Part shown: positions 28,673 to 37,812 of the stretch, piece after piece | How the letters are laid out: every line of letters begins with the position of its first letter | How positions within the stretch are numbered: the first letter of the stretch is position 1 | DNA from: JAUXJB01 sp965226855 | GTDB lineage: Bacteria; Myxococcota_A; UBA9160; SZUA-336 | NCBI GenBank assembly: GCA_965226855.1 | Contig: CBDDEE010000016.1 | Location: 1-64,000, forward strand | Direction of reading: 5' to 3' | DNA length: 64,000 bases | Translations under genes and position numbers: made by a program | The notes under the pieces: model-generated | Told to the model about the DNA's origin: nothing | Seen by the model: the letters and a program-made list of their open reading frames with translations, nothing else | Databases searched by the model: none

Positions 28673-30913
28673 GTGAATCCCCCTGATCGCGCTCAGGGTA
28701 CTGCCCGAGTTGCCGATAGCGAAGCCGTGGACGCCCGCCCGGCACTCAGCTTCTGCATCATCACCGCGGGGAAGCGGCCGCAGCTACTCGAGACCGTGGT
28801 TCGCAGCATCCGAGCTCAGGGGATCCCCGAGTTCGAAGTCATCGTCGTAGGGAACTGCACCTATCGCCCCGATGCACTCACCATCAGCGTGCCCGAGCAC
28901 GCGGCGTCTGGCCGCCTCTGTGTGATGCGCAATCTCGCAGTAGCTGCAGCTCGTCACGAGAACGTGGTCATGCTCGACGATGACGTCGTTCTGGCGCCGG
29001 ACTGGTACGCGAGCTTCAGCGCGTATCCGGGCGCATTCGACATCCTAACCTCTCAGGTCCGCTTGCCGGACGGCAGTCGCTACTGGGATCACGCGACCTG
29101 TGGCGGACCTCTGGGGCACAGAATTCTGGGTCCGGACGAGCAAGACCCTAACGTGTACATGACCGGTGGTGGCGGCTGGGTGATGAAGCGGCACGTGAGT
29201 GAGACCGTGCGCTGGGACGAGAAGCGCGGCTTCTACGAGGGAGAGGACGTCGATTTTGCACGCCGCTGCAGAGAGGCCGGCTTCGAGATCTCCCACAACC
29301 ACAGAGCCGTCGTCTTTCACGCGGATCCGAGCTACACGACGGTCGGACGCTCGACCTTACAGCGAGCGGATGGTCGCCACCACGTCTGGGTCGAGTCCGA
29401 GCTCGGCGACGTCGGGGCTGATGAGCTCGTGCACCTGGTTGTTGATCAGATGAACGCGATGCGGTTCGCGGAGATGGCTGATTGCCTTCGCTACGGCCTC
29501 GAGCGCCACCCGGAGTCGTGGAAGCTTGCAGAGATGTGGCGAATGCTCGAGGGCATGCTCGGGGGACGACTTCCCGACGCGCGCTGGTCGAGTCAGGATG
29601 ATCCCGCCTACCGCGAGGCCATGGCTGTATACGGTGGGGTGCGGCCCCCCGCGCAAGACCGAGTTCGCCCGCGCCGCACGGCAGCGTCCCTCGGGATCAA
29701 CCTGTTCGGCTTTCTCAGCGGCAATCTCGGTCTCGGCGTCAGCGCTCGCAACTACCTGAGGCTGCTGCTCGACGCGGGCATCCCGGTCCACCCGGTCGAT
29801 GTGGAGGTGTGCGGTGGTCGCTCCGGACACGATACCACCTACGCGAATATGACCTCGACGCTCGACCAGGCGAGCCCTCACCAGGTGAACCTGTTCGTCA
29901 TGAGTCCCCCGGAAATTGTCGATCTCATCGGACTCGGCCCGACGGCGATTCGGACAAGCAATCGGCTCAACACCTGCCTCTGCTTCTGGGAGCTGGCTCG
30001 TCTGCCCAAGAGCTGGATCCCCATGCTCGAGGCCTTCGATACGTCGATCGCCGCAACCGAGTTCATCCGCTACACCATGCTCGCTGATCTGAGTCGTGTT
30101 GCGGTGCCTTACGTTCCGCAGCCCGTGTATGTGGAACGCGACATCGTCCCGGACAGGGGGCGCTGGGGAATTCGGGCGGACTCTCTCGCCTTCCTCTGCT
30201 CCTTCGAGATGGCGAGTGACATCAATCGGAAGAACCCATTGGGAGCCATCGATTGCTTCCACCGCGCCTTCGGCCCAGACAACGACGCAACGCTGATCGT
30301 CAAGGTCAACAACTCCAGCTGGATGGGCTGCTTCGCCGCTCACATGGCTGAGCTGCGAGCGCGTGCGGAGCGCGACCCGAGAGTTATTCTGATCGACGAC
30401 GTGCTGAGCTATCGCGACGTCCTCTCGCTCTATGCGAGCGCTGACGTCTTCGTCTCCCTCCACCGTGCCGAGGGCTTCGGACACCCGACGGCGGAGGCCA
30501 TGACGCTCGGCAAGCCCGTGATCTCTACGGCCTGGTCGGGAAACATGGACTACATGACCGAGCGAAACGCGTGCCTGGTGGGCTACTCGCTGGTCCCCGT
30601 GCGCGGAAGTACGCAGCCCGCGTACAGCCGAGGGAACATCGGCGCCGGTGCACGCTGGGCGGAGCCCGACCTGGACGAGGCTGCGGATTGGATGCGCCGG
30701 TTGGCCGAAGATGCCGATCTGCGCGAACGCATCGGTAAGCAAGCGGCTCTGGACATGTCCGAGCGCCAGCGTGGCATCTCCGTCTCGGAGCTCTCGAATA
30801 CCCTCGACAGGTACTGGGCGCGAAATCGGTTCAACCTGGCATCGCGCGCAGGCTCCCCAGAGGATCGTCCGGATCGATCCGATCCGTGCCGTTCCCCCGC
30901 AACCAGCGCCTAG
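28673..30913 (+). CDS. Bifunctional glycosyltransferase: GT-A (family 2) plus GT-B (family 4-like)
   Basis: 746 residues. Residues 24-260 form a GT-A domain (LSFCIITAGKRPQLLETVV, the metal-binding VVMLDDDVVLAPDWY, TGGGGWVMKRH, YEGEDVDFARRC). After a helical linker, residues 340-720 form a GT-B domain starting GINLFGFLSGNLGLGVSARN and ending with the nucleotide-sugar motif HRAEGFGHPTAEAM and WSGNMDYM. One protein could thus add two sugars. The GTG start has no strong ribosome binding site. It is the first gene of the glycan locus and overlaps the convergent next gene by 83 bases at the 3' end. Confidence 0.88.
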   Translation: MNPPDRAQGTARVADSEAVDARPALSFCIITAGKRPQLLETVVRSIRAQGIPEFEVIVVGNCTYRPDALTISVPEHAASGRLCVMRNLAVAAARHENVVMLDDDVVLAPDWYASFSAYPGAFDILTSQVRLPDGSRYWDHATCGGPLGHRILGPDEQDPNVYMTGGGGWVMKRHVSETVRWDEKRGFYEGEDVDFARRCREAGFEISHNHRAVVFHADPSYTTVGRSTLQRADGRHHVWVESELGDVGADELVHLVVDQMNAMRFAEMADCLRYGLERHPESWKLAEMWRMLEGMLGGRLPDARWSSQDDPAYREAMAVYGGVRPPAQDRVRPRRTAASLGINLFGFLSGNLGLGVSARNYLRLLLDAGIPVHPVDVEVCGGRSGHDTTYANMTSTLDQASPHQVNLFVMSPPEIVDLIGLGPTAIRTSNRLNTCLCFWELARLPKSWIPMLEAFDTSIAATEFIRYTMLADLSRVAVPYVPQPVYVERDIVPDRGRWGIRADSLAFLCSFEMASDINRKNPLGAIDCFHRAFGPDNDATLIVKVNNSSWMGCFAAHMAELRARAERDPRVILIDDVLSYRDVLSLYASADVFVSLHRAEGFGHPTAEAMTLGKPVISTAWSGNMDYMTERNACLVGYSLVPVRGSTQPAYSRGNIGAGARWAEPDLDEAADWMRRLAEDADLRERIGKQAALDMSERQRGISVSELSNTLDRYWARNRFNLASRAGSPEDRPDRSDPCRSPATSA

Positions 30914-32381
30914 CCTCGCGCGGGAACGGCGCCTCCGAACGGCTCTCGACCCCCATCAGGTACTCGACGCGCCTGCGCCGCAGCGTGGGATCACGGCCTT
31001 CCAGATCCAGCGTGCGACCGTAGATCTCTGCGCGCGTCCCCGACCAGCAGCTCTGCCTCGTCTGCGTCATGTGAGCTCCGCTGGCGGGTATCCGCACCTC
31101 AGATGTGATGCGTCGCACGTGCGCGGGCGGCGCGATCGAGAAGATACGCAGCCAGAGATCCCAGTCCTCGAGTACGGGAAGATCCTCATCGAACCCTCCG
31201 GCCTCCAGGATGAGCTCGCGCTCGCAGAGGAGTGCCTGAACCGGCAAGCAGTTGTCGACGGGGTACAGGGCCCGGTCATACTCCGATTGATAGTAGCCGC
31301 GGAGGGCGCTCGACCTGGGCAGCGGTGACCCAGCTACCTCGATCATGGCACGGGCGTCAGCGTGTGCAGCGCGTGCTCCCAGGAGGAACGGCAGCAGCAG
31401 CGCATCGACGTGCTGAGGCAGGAGCAGGTCGTCATCGTCGAGCAGGCCCAAATACCGGCCACGGGCAACTCGGATGCCGGTATTGCGGGCGGCCGCGAGT
31501 CCGCGGTTCTTCTCGTGCTGTACGAGTGTGAGCCCATGGCCTATTCCTGCGCGAAACGGCACCACGACCGCGTCTGGGCATGGTCCCCCGTCGTTTACAA
31601 CCACGACCTCGATGTCTTGACAGCTCTGGTTCGCCACGCTGGCGATTGCGCGAGGCAGCAAGTCCAGCCGACGGAACGTCGGGATCACAATGCTGACGAG
31701 GGGACCAGTTCTCGGGCTCCACCGGTGTACACGCTCGTCACGCCTTGGAAGTCCGAGACCCGGCCCGAGACCCGAGTCACGTCCCTCCAGCAAAGCCTCT
31801 GCCCACGCTCCCATCGCGAAGCCTTCTGCACGATAGCCCTTCGCGAGCAGCTTCCAGGCGTAGTCGAGTAGCGAGGAGCAGATAGAGGCGAAGTTAGGGC
31901 TCGTGCGGAGCGACGCGTAGAGATCCTCGATCGCGAACGAACGCGAAGCCTCGCGTGTAAACGCCCTGACGTCGGGAACCGCCGCAGGTTGGGGGTTGCG
32001 TGTCCTTCCCACCAGGGGCGCCGGCGCCCAGCAGACGGGTAGCCCGAGAGCGAGCCTCACGGCGGTAGTGGCTCGAGCTAGTGGGCCGTTCAGCACCAGG
32101 CAGTGACGGCAAGTATCGAGCACGTTGCGCCGGACCAGAAGTGAGGCGAGCCGCTCGGGATTCAGGATCAGGTCGAGGAAGGTCCGCCGCTCGCCGCTCT
32201 CCCGTCCTCCGTCGAGCACCGCACAGAGCTCGGGATTCTGCTCGAGCGCCGCGACCCCGCTCTCGAGCGCTTGCGGGATCGGAGTGTCGCCAGGCGCGAG
32301 CAGGAGCACGAAGGGGGGACCCTCGTCGAGGCACGGTGTGCCAGCGCAGGGGGCCTCGAGTAGCATCACTCGGTCGTGCAT
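30831..32381 (-). CDS. Family 2 glycosyltransferase with an additional N-terminal domain
   Basis: 516 residues. The C-terminal half (about 225-470) is a GT2 domain: VSIVIPTFRRLDLLPRAI, VVVVNDGGPCPD, GLLDDDDLLLPQH (DxD) and LEDWDLWLRIF. The N-terminal 220 residues look like a degenerate second glycosyltransferase fold (FVLLLAPGDTPIPQALESGV) plus a helical part. It is read against the rest of the locus and overlaps the previous gene's 3' end. The acceptor is unknown. Confidence 0.83.
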   Translation of the reverse strand: MHDRVMLLEAPCAGTPCLDEGPPFVLLLAPGDTPIPQALESGVAALEQNPELCAVLDGGRESGERRTFLDLILNPERLASLLVRRNVLDTCRHCLVLNGPLARATTAVRLALGLPVCWAPAPLVGRTRNPQPAAVPDVRAFTREASRSFAIEDLYASLRTSPNFASICSSLLDYAWKLLAKGYRAEGFAMGAWAEALLEGRDSGLGPGLGLPRRDERVHRWSPRTGPLVSIVIPTFRRLDLLPRAIASVANQSCQDIEVVVVNDGGPCPDAVVVPFRAGIGHGLTLVQHEKNRGLAAARNTGIRVARGRYLGLLDDDDLLLPQHVDALLLPFLLGARAAHADARAMIEVAGSPLPRSSALRGYYQSEYDRALYPVDNCLPVQALLCERELILEAGGFDEDLPVLEDWDLWLRIFSIAPPAHVRRITSEVRIPASGAHMTQTRQSCWSGTRAEIYGRTLDLEGRDPTLRRRRVEYLMGVESRSEAPFPREARRWLRGNGTDRIDPDDPLGSLRAMPG

Positions 32382-32560
32382 TCACTATCCCAGCTCGGCC
32401 ACAGTGCCAGCTGCTTGGAGTGTGCAGAGGGGCGCTTGGATGCGCGACCTTGCCTCGCCTTTCTGAGGCCCCGCGCGTACCAGCAATACACTCTCTGTGC
32501 GATGTCGGTACTCACCCGACGCTCGCAGGTGTACGGACGCGAGGTATAGTCCCGCCTCCA

Positions 32561-33187
32561 GTGTCCGTCTTGACCGTCTGCCTGAGCGGCCTCCTCTTCG
32601 GCGCCCTGCACGTGCTGAGCAGCCCCGACCACCTCGCCGCACTTGCGCCCTTCTCCATTGAAGCGCGGCGCAGAGCTTGGACGCTCGGGCTGCGCTGGGG
32701 GATCGGGCACTCAGGGGGGATCATCGCGGTTGGCGCAGTCGCCTACGTCATTCGCGATCGCCTCGATCTCGATCTGCTGGAGGGAATCGGGACGAACGCG
32801 GTGGGCGCAATCCTAATCGCGATTGGGCTCTGGGGCTTCTATCACATGCGCAGGACGGAGCTCGGCGCTGGGTTAGAACCGAACGGTCGCCATCTGCACA
32901 CCACGGCCGCCTTCTTCCTTGGCGGTTTGCACGGCATCGCGGGGACGGGCTACCTGCTCGGTGTGCTCCCGTTGCTCGCCCTGTCGAGCCGGCTCGAGGC
33001 AGGAGCATACTTCGCCGGGTTCGCGGTGGGGACCATCGCGGCGATGATCCTCTTCAGCTGGATCCTTGGTGTGCTGGCTCAAGGAGCTGGCGCCCGCGCC
33101 GCCCGGACGTATCGTCGAGTGTTCGCGGGAACCTCGGCCGCCGCGCTGACTATCGGTGTCATCTGGATCGTCCTGCCACATCTGTAG
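32561..33187 (+). CDS. NicO/UreH-like multi-spanning membrane protein, possible metal transporter
   Basis: 208 residues from GTG 32561. About six hydrophobic segments. The first helix has GALHVLSSPDHLAAL, resembling the HX4DH nickel/cobalt permease motif but with one extra residue between His and Asp-His. A second His-containing motif is FFLGGLHGIAGTGYLLG. It ends WIVLPHL. It is divergent from the preceding glycosyltransferase and 21 nt ahead of the thioredoxin-fold gene, so probably in the same operon as the selenoprotein. The transported substrate is not known. Confidence 0.7.
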   Translation: MSVLTVCLSGLLFGALHVLSSPDHLAALAPFSIEARRRAWTLGLRWGIGHSGGIIAVGAVAYVIRDRLDLDLLEGIGTNAVGAILIAIGLWGFYHMRRTELGAGLEPNGRHLHTTAAFFLGGLHGIAGTGYLLGVLPLLALSSRLEAGAYFAGFAVGTIAAMILFSWILGVLAQGAGARAARTYRRVFAGTSAAALTIGVIWIVLPHL

Positions 33188-33208
33188 GGCAGCTGATAGA
33201 CTGGCCTC

Positions 33209-34774
33209 GTGAGGCCCATACTCCCTTTCTCTTTGAGTGACACCGAGGGGGAAGCGCGCGTCTTCCCGGGCGAGCGTCCCGCCATGCTTTGCTTCGTGCA
33301 CCGCGAGTGTCCTACCTGCGAGCTCAGTCTGCCGGTGATCGAGGCAGCACACGCCGGGTTCGGGGAACGGATGGACGTGTGGATCATCGCCCAGGACGAT
33401 GATGGCGGGGCGAAGCTGCGAGCCGAGCACTCGCTGTCCGTGCCCGTACTCGACGACTCCGAGCTCGCGGTCTCCTTCGCCGCTGGCATCGAGGTCGTTC
33501 CGACCGTCGTCGCTCTTGGCCTGGGCGGCGAGGAGGCGCGTCGCTTCGAAGGCTTCGCCGTGACCGACTGGAGACGACTCTTCTCGGATGCTGCCGCCGC
33601 TACGGGCCTCGACGCCGACCTGCCCGACTGGTCGGAGTACCCGGAGCTTCGGCCGGGTTGCGGCTCGCGCTCGGTCGAGCCCGGGATCGCGGAGCGGTTC
33701 CAGGCGAGAGCCGAGGGGAGTCCCCTGCGCGCTCGCCGCGTCGAGATCGGCAGTGCCGTTGACCCATTTGAGTTCATGTTCGAACAGGGCCTCTCGGATG
33801 GCCTGCCCGTGATCCCTCCCACGCCGGAGCGGGTGCTCCGCATGCTCGATGGAACGCGCCGCGACCCTCAGGAGGTGGTGGCGGAGGTCGCTCCGAACTA
33901 CGCCCCGGTCACAGTAGAGAAGGTGGCGATCAATGCGGTTCTGGCGGGTTGCCGTCCGGAGTATCTGCCCGTGGTGCTGGCCGGCGTCGAGGCCGTCTGC
34001 ACCCCCGAGTTCAACATTCACGGGGTACTCGCGACCACGTTCTTCGCGACTCCCGTGCTCGTCGTGAACGGTCCCCTCCGCCACGAGATCGGCATGAACT
34101 CGGGTATGAACTGCCTCGGTCAGGGCAACCGAGCGAACTCGACGATAGGCCGCGCCGTCCAGCTCGTCGTGCGGAACGTCGGCGGCGGACGACCCGGCGA
34201 GATCGACCGGGCAATGCTGGGACAACCCGGGAAGCTCAGCATGTGCTTCGCCGAGAACGAGGAGCGCAGCAACTGGCCGCCGTTTCACGTCGAGCGCGGC
34301 TTCGAGCCGGGCAATAGCACGGTAACGGCTTTTGCAGGCGGCGCGCCAGCGGGCTTCGTGGATCAGCTTGCGCGCGACGCGCGCACGCTGGCGACGAGCT
34401 ACGGCCTCGTGCTGGCCGCGTCAGGCCACCCCAAGCACTACATGCATGGCGAGATCCTCGTCGTGGTGCCGCCGGAGCACGTCGACACCTTTGCGAGGGA
34501 CGGCTGGACCAAGGATCAGGTGCGGGAGCAGATCCAGACAGCCACGGAGCGGCCCGTCCGGGAGCTGCTCCGCGATGCGGAGTGCGCAGAGGGCCTGCCG
34601 GAGCAGGTTGCGGAGCGGCTTGGCGCGGACCATCGCCTGCCGAAATTCCGCTCAGCCGATAGCATCTCCCTCGTCGTGGCGGGCGGCGAAGCCGGCAAGT
34701 TCGGTGCATACTTCCAGGGCTGGGCCTCCGGCCCGATCGGCTCGATCATGACGACTCGACGGATAGGAGACTGA
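33209..34774 (+). CDS. Thioredoxin-fold protein with a large C-terminal UGSC-associated domain
   Basis: 521 residues from GTG 33209. The first ~130 residues form a thioredoxin-like domain with HRECPTCEL (CxxC) and VVPTVVAL (the cis-Pro position). The remaining ~390 residues (EFMFEQGLSDGLPVIPPTPERV, NYAPVTVEKVAINAVLAGC, NGPLRHEIGMNSGMNCLG, GHPKHYMHGEILVVVPPEHV) are one conserved-looking domain that I cannot assign a reaction. It ends 2 nt before the selenoprotein gene, so the two are almost certainly co-translated. A thiol or selenol relay between them is inference. Confidence 0.75.
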   Translation: MRPILPFSLSDTEGEARVFPGERPAMLCFVHRECPTCELSLPVIEAAHAGFGERMDVWIIAQDDDGGAKLRAEHSLSVPVLDDSELAVSFAAGIEVVPTVVALGLGGEEARRFEGFAVTDWRRLFSDAAAATGLDADLPDWSEYPELRPGCGSRSVEPGIAERFQARAEGSPLRARRVEIGSAVDPFEFMFEQGLSDGLPVIPPTPERVLRMLDGTRRDPQEVVAEVAPNYAPVTVEKVAINAVLAGCRPEYLPVVLAGVEAVCTPEFNIHGVLATTFFATPVLVVNGPLRHEIGMNSGMNCLGQGNRANSTIGRAVQLVVRNVGGGRPGEIDRAMLGQPGKLSMCFAENEERSNWPPFHVERGFEPGNSTVTAFAGGAPAGFVDQLARDARTLATSYGLVLAASGHPKHYMHGEILVVVPPEHVDTFARDGWTKDQVREQIQTATERPVRELLRDAECAEGLPEQVAERLGADHRLPKFRSADSISLVVAGGEAGKFGAYFQGWASGPIGSIMTTRRIGD

Positions 34775-34776
34775 GA

Positions 34777-35319
34777 ATGCCGACCGATCACACCATTCTG
34801 GATCCCACGGACGAGCGAGTACCAGTTCTACTACAGCTCGCCTCGCGTCCCACGACACTTTCCGGGACCATCGCTCTGCTGGACATCACGAAGCCGCGCG
34901 GCGACGTGCTCATCGAGCGGCTCGAGAAGCGGCTGCAGGAGCGCTACCCAGAGCTTGCGTTCAAGCGCTATCGCAAGCCCACGTTCACCAAGCCGGCGCC
35001 GCGGGACCTGCGCCGGCAGATCGCGCAGGAGTGTGGCTTCGTCATCGAAGCCCTGGCGGACTGAGGATCGTGTACAACGTGCAGTGTGCACGACACGACA
35101 TTCTTCGAGACAGAGGGCAAGCCGGCGGTGTTCGTAGCCTCGAGCACCTTCGTCGACGCGGCCAGCGTCCAGGCCGAGGCGCTCGGACTCCCGGATGTGA
35201 AGCGGGTCTTCGTCCCGCACCCGATCCAGGATGCGACGGACGAGGAAATGGTCGACAAGGCCGACGCGATCATTGACGAGATCGTCGCGGCGCTGGTCGA
35301 GGGCGACCAGTCGCGCTGA
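34777..35319 (+). CDS. UGSC-family selenoprotein (in-frame TGA = selenocysteine)
   Basis: 180 residues if TGA at 35062-35064 is read as selenocysteine (position 96). The frame continues without a break on both sides. The site reads EALAD-U-GSCTTCSVHDTTFF, the defining UGSC motif of a predicted selenoprotein family, and the downstream part (ALGLPDVKRVFVPHPIQDATDEEM) is the family C-terminus. The start ATG 34777 has AGGAG at 34765-34769. A hairpin directly follows the TGA. Ordinary gene calling stops at the TGA and misses the C-terminal half. Function is unknown; the Sec-Gly-Ser-Cys and nearby CTTC suggest redox chemistry. selA, selB, selC and selD are not in this window. Confidence 0.88.
35065..35095 (+). 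promoter_or_regulatory. Candidate bacterial SECIS hairpin
   Basis: Immediately after the TGA, TCGTGTAC (35068-35075) pairs with GTGCACGA (35086-35093), giving an 8-bp stem with one G-U pair and a 10-nt loop AACGTGCAGT that includes exposed G residues. Bacterial SECIS elements are stem-loops at this place, inside the coding region. The loop is slightly nearer the TGA than in Escherichia coli fdhF. Confidence 0.55.
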
Positions 35320-35420
35320 GCTTCGCGTGTTTCCTGGCTAGTCGTCATCGCCTGTCTCCTGTGGATCGAGATTAAGGCGCGCTCACCAGTCGCCGATCGG
35401 AGAGGGATCCGGGGGGACTG

Positions 35421-36589
35421 GTGCCGCAGCTTGGGCCAAAGCTCAGCGTAGTTGCATACGTCTACAACTATGCCGACTTCCTGCCCCAGATGGTCCACTC
35501 CGTCCTGTCGCAGACCTACACCGACTTCGAGCTCTTTGTCCTCGACGACGGCTCCGACGACGAGACTCTTCGCATCCTCAGCTCGTTCTCCAGTGACCGG
35601 AGGCTGCGTTTCGCGACCCAAAACCACAGAGGGCGCGACCGGCTGCATGAGACGTTCAACCGCTGCCTTGCAGAGACCTGTGGGGAGTTCGTCGCCATCG
35701 CAAATGGCGACGACGTGATGGCGCGCGAGAAGCTGTCACTCCAGATCGCCGTGATGGAGCGTCGCTCGGATATAGACGTCGTTTTTTTCACGACGCCGAT
35801 TTTGTCGACGGATCCGGCCAGGGTCTCGCAGGTTCGTTCGCGCCCCCCTTCGAGGTCTCCAGGGACCTTGAAGGAAGGCTGGGGCCGCATCTGTTTCAGC
35901 GGAACTTCATTCCGAATCCGACGGCGCTATTCCGGCGCTCGTTGGTGGACACGGTCGGTCCGCAAGAGTACGGCTGGGTGCACGACTACCAGTTCTGGCT
36001 CAAGGCTGCCGCAGCGGGCACCCGGTTCCACTTCCTGCCTGAGAGACTGATTCGCTATCGGGTTCACGAGCGCAGCCACTCGACCTCGAGTGGACGAGCC
36101 CAACGCCTGGCGGACGAAGATCGACGGATGAGGATCGAGATGCGGGCCCGGTACACCATCGAAGAGCTGTATCCCGAGATCGAGCAGTGTCACGATCGCG
36201 CAGAGGCGCGGTACGACGCGCACCTCGATCTCGGCAACCAGCTCGGCGCAGGGCCGCTCCCGCTCTTTGGTCTGGCAGTGCGAGAGTTTCGCGAGGCACT
36301 GCGCCAGGCTCCGGACGGTGCCGCCGGTCGCCACAACCTGGCGCTCGCGCGCTGGCTGACCGGGGACGAGAGTTCCCAGAGGGAGCTCGAGGAGCTCGCC
36401 GCGAACCCGCACTGCCCCCTCGCGAGCCGAAACCTCGCTGTTCTGCGCGGGTCTCGGTGTGGGGCGGTGATGTTCGCGACGCGTAGGCCCGAGGAATCCG
36501 AGCTGCTGCGCCTGCGCTCCAGCGCATCTGCCGTGTCCGTGACCGGGCGCGCGCTGCCGGAGGACCTGTGGCGCGAGTTGTTGTGCTAG
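35421..36589 (+). CDS. Family 2 glycosyltransferase, frame change at a T7 run
   Basis: Two overlapping frames make one protein. From 35421 comes a GT2 N-terminus (LSVVAYVYNYADFLPQMVHS, VLDDGSDDETL, ANGDDVM). The frame then breaks at T7 (35782-35788), and the -1 frame continues naturally with FHDADFVDGSGQ and RNFIPNPTALFRRSLVDTVG into VHDYQFWLKAAAAGTRF, ending at 36589 with a helical, TPR-like tail. The run sits as T TTT TTC in the reading frame, a classic slippery heptamer. One extra T (T8) would also repair it. It may be phase-variable, programmed, a real null, or a sequencing undercall. Confidence 0.75.
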
Positions 36590-36752
36590 GGCCGTAAACC
36601 TCCTCACTGGCGAGGCTGGCCAGACGGCTCGACAACTAAGCTTTCGTCCCGCTCTGCCGATACAGCAGACAGCAACTGGTCGGCAAGCACGTGGATTTCG
36701 CTCTGGAATAGAGCGGTCTCGCTCGCGGGACCACGCGGCAGGAGGACACCGG

Positions 36753-37799
36753 ATGCGCACGACACGGATCGGTGGTCGGGACGTGGGCGAAGGCCACCCG
36801 GTCTTCGTGATCGCAGAGGCCGGAATCAATCACAACGGCGACATGGATCTGGCCGCGAGGATCGTGCGTGCGGCCGCGGAAGCGGGCGCCGACTGCGTGA
36901 AGTTCCAGACCTTCACCGCCGAGGGAATCATGACGCGCAGCGCGGGAGCGGCAACACATCTCGAGGCGGGGGCCGGAGAGGAGGATGCGTTCAGCTTCGG
37001 GCAGCGTATTAGCCTCTCACGCCAGCACCATCTCGACCTGAAGTCCGTGTGCGACGACGTGGGGATTCCCTTCCTGTCCACGGCGGGCACCCCCGACGGT
37101 GTGGATTTGCTCGAAGAGATCGGCGTCCCTGCCTACAAGATCGCGTCGATGGATCTCGACAACCTGCCGCTACTCGCGTGCGTAGCGGAGAAGGGCAAGC
37201 CCGTCATCCTCTCGACGGGGATGGGTACGCTCGGAGAGGTGGAGCGGGCGCTCGAGACCCTGACTGCTGCCGGAAGCGAGGACGTGATCATCCTTCACTG
37301 CACGTCCCTGTACCCCGCAGACTCGAAGGACGTGAACCTGCGAGCGATGGACACGCTGCGCGCCGCGTTCGATTCCCCCGTCGGCTACTCGGATCACACG
37401 CTCGGGACAGCCGTGCCACTGGCAGCGGCCGCGCGCGGAGCCTGCCTGCTCGAGAAGCACTTCACCCTCGACAAGAGCCTTCCTGGACCCGACCAGGCCG
37501 TCTCTGCAAACCCGGCCGAGCTTCGTGCGCTCGTAGATGGGCTCGGCGAGATTCACGCCGCGCTCGGCTCGGTGAGGAAGCGACCCGCTGCCGGCGAGTG
37601 GGAGATGCGCGCGAGCTTCCGTCGCAGCATCGTCACGGCACGCGACGTCCCGATGGGGACGCAGATCACGCGCGAGATGCTCGTCTTCAAGCGGCCCGGC
37701 TCGGGCATCTCGCCTGCGGACCTGCACTGGGTCGTCGGTCGAACGACGCTCGTGGCCATTGCGGAAGACACCGTTCTGGACGAGAAGCAGCTCGTATAG
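36753..37799 (+). CDS. Nonulosonic (sialic-type) acid synthase, NeuB/PseI/LegI/SpsE family
   Basis: 348 residues. Condenses a six-carbon amino sugar with phosphoenolpyruvate to a nine-carbon keto acid. Motifs: VIAEAGINHNGDMDLA, GADCVKFQTF, KIASMDLDNLPLL, LSTGMGTLGEVE, HCTSLYPADSKDVNL, VGYSDHTLGT and LEKHFTLDKSLPGPDQAVS. The C-terminal SAF (antifreeze-like) domain follows from about residue 290 (RRSIVTARDVPMGTQIT). A GGAGG ribosome binding site precedes ATG 36753. It opens an spsEFG-like run with the next two genes. Confidence 0.94.
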   Translation: MRTTRIGGRDVGEGHPVFVIAEAGINHNGDMDLAARIVRAAAEAGADCVKFQTFTAEGIMTRSAGAATHLEAGAGEEDAFSFGQRISLSRQHHLDLKSVCDDVGIPFLSTAGTPDGVDLLEEIGVPAYKIASMDLDNLPLLACVAEKGKPVILSTGMGTLGEVERALETLTAAGSEDVIILHCTSLYPADSKDVNLRAMDTLRAAFDSPVGYSDHTLGTAVPLAAAARGACLLEKHFTLDKSLPGPDQAVSANPAELRALVDGLGEIHAALGSVRKRPAAGEWEMRASFRRSIVTARDVPMGTQITREMLVFKRPGSGISPADLHWVVGRTTLVAIAEDTVLDEKQLV

Positions 37800-37812
37800 C
37801 AGGTCGCACGAG

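Noticed and set aside
34777..35064. A 95-residue stand-alone protein ending at TGA 35062
   Set aside because: The downstream sequence in the same frame is the conserved continuation of the UGSC family, so the TGA is read as selenocysteine.
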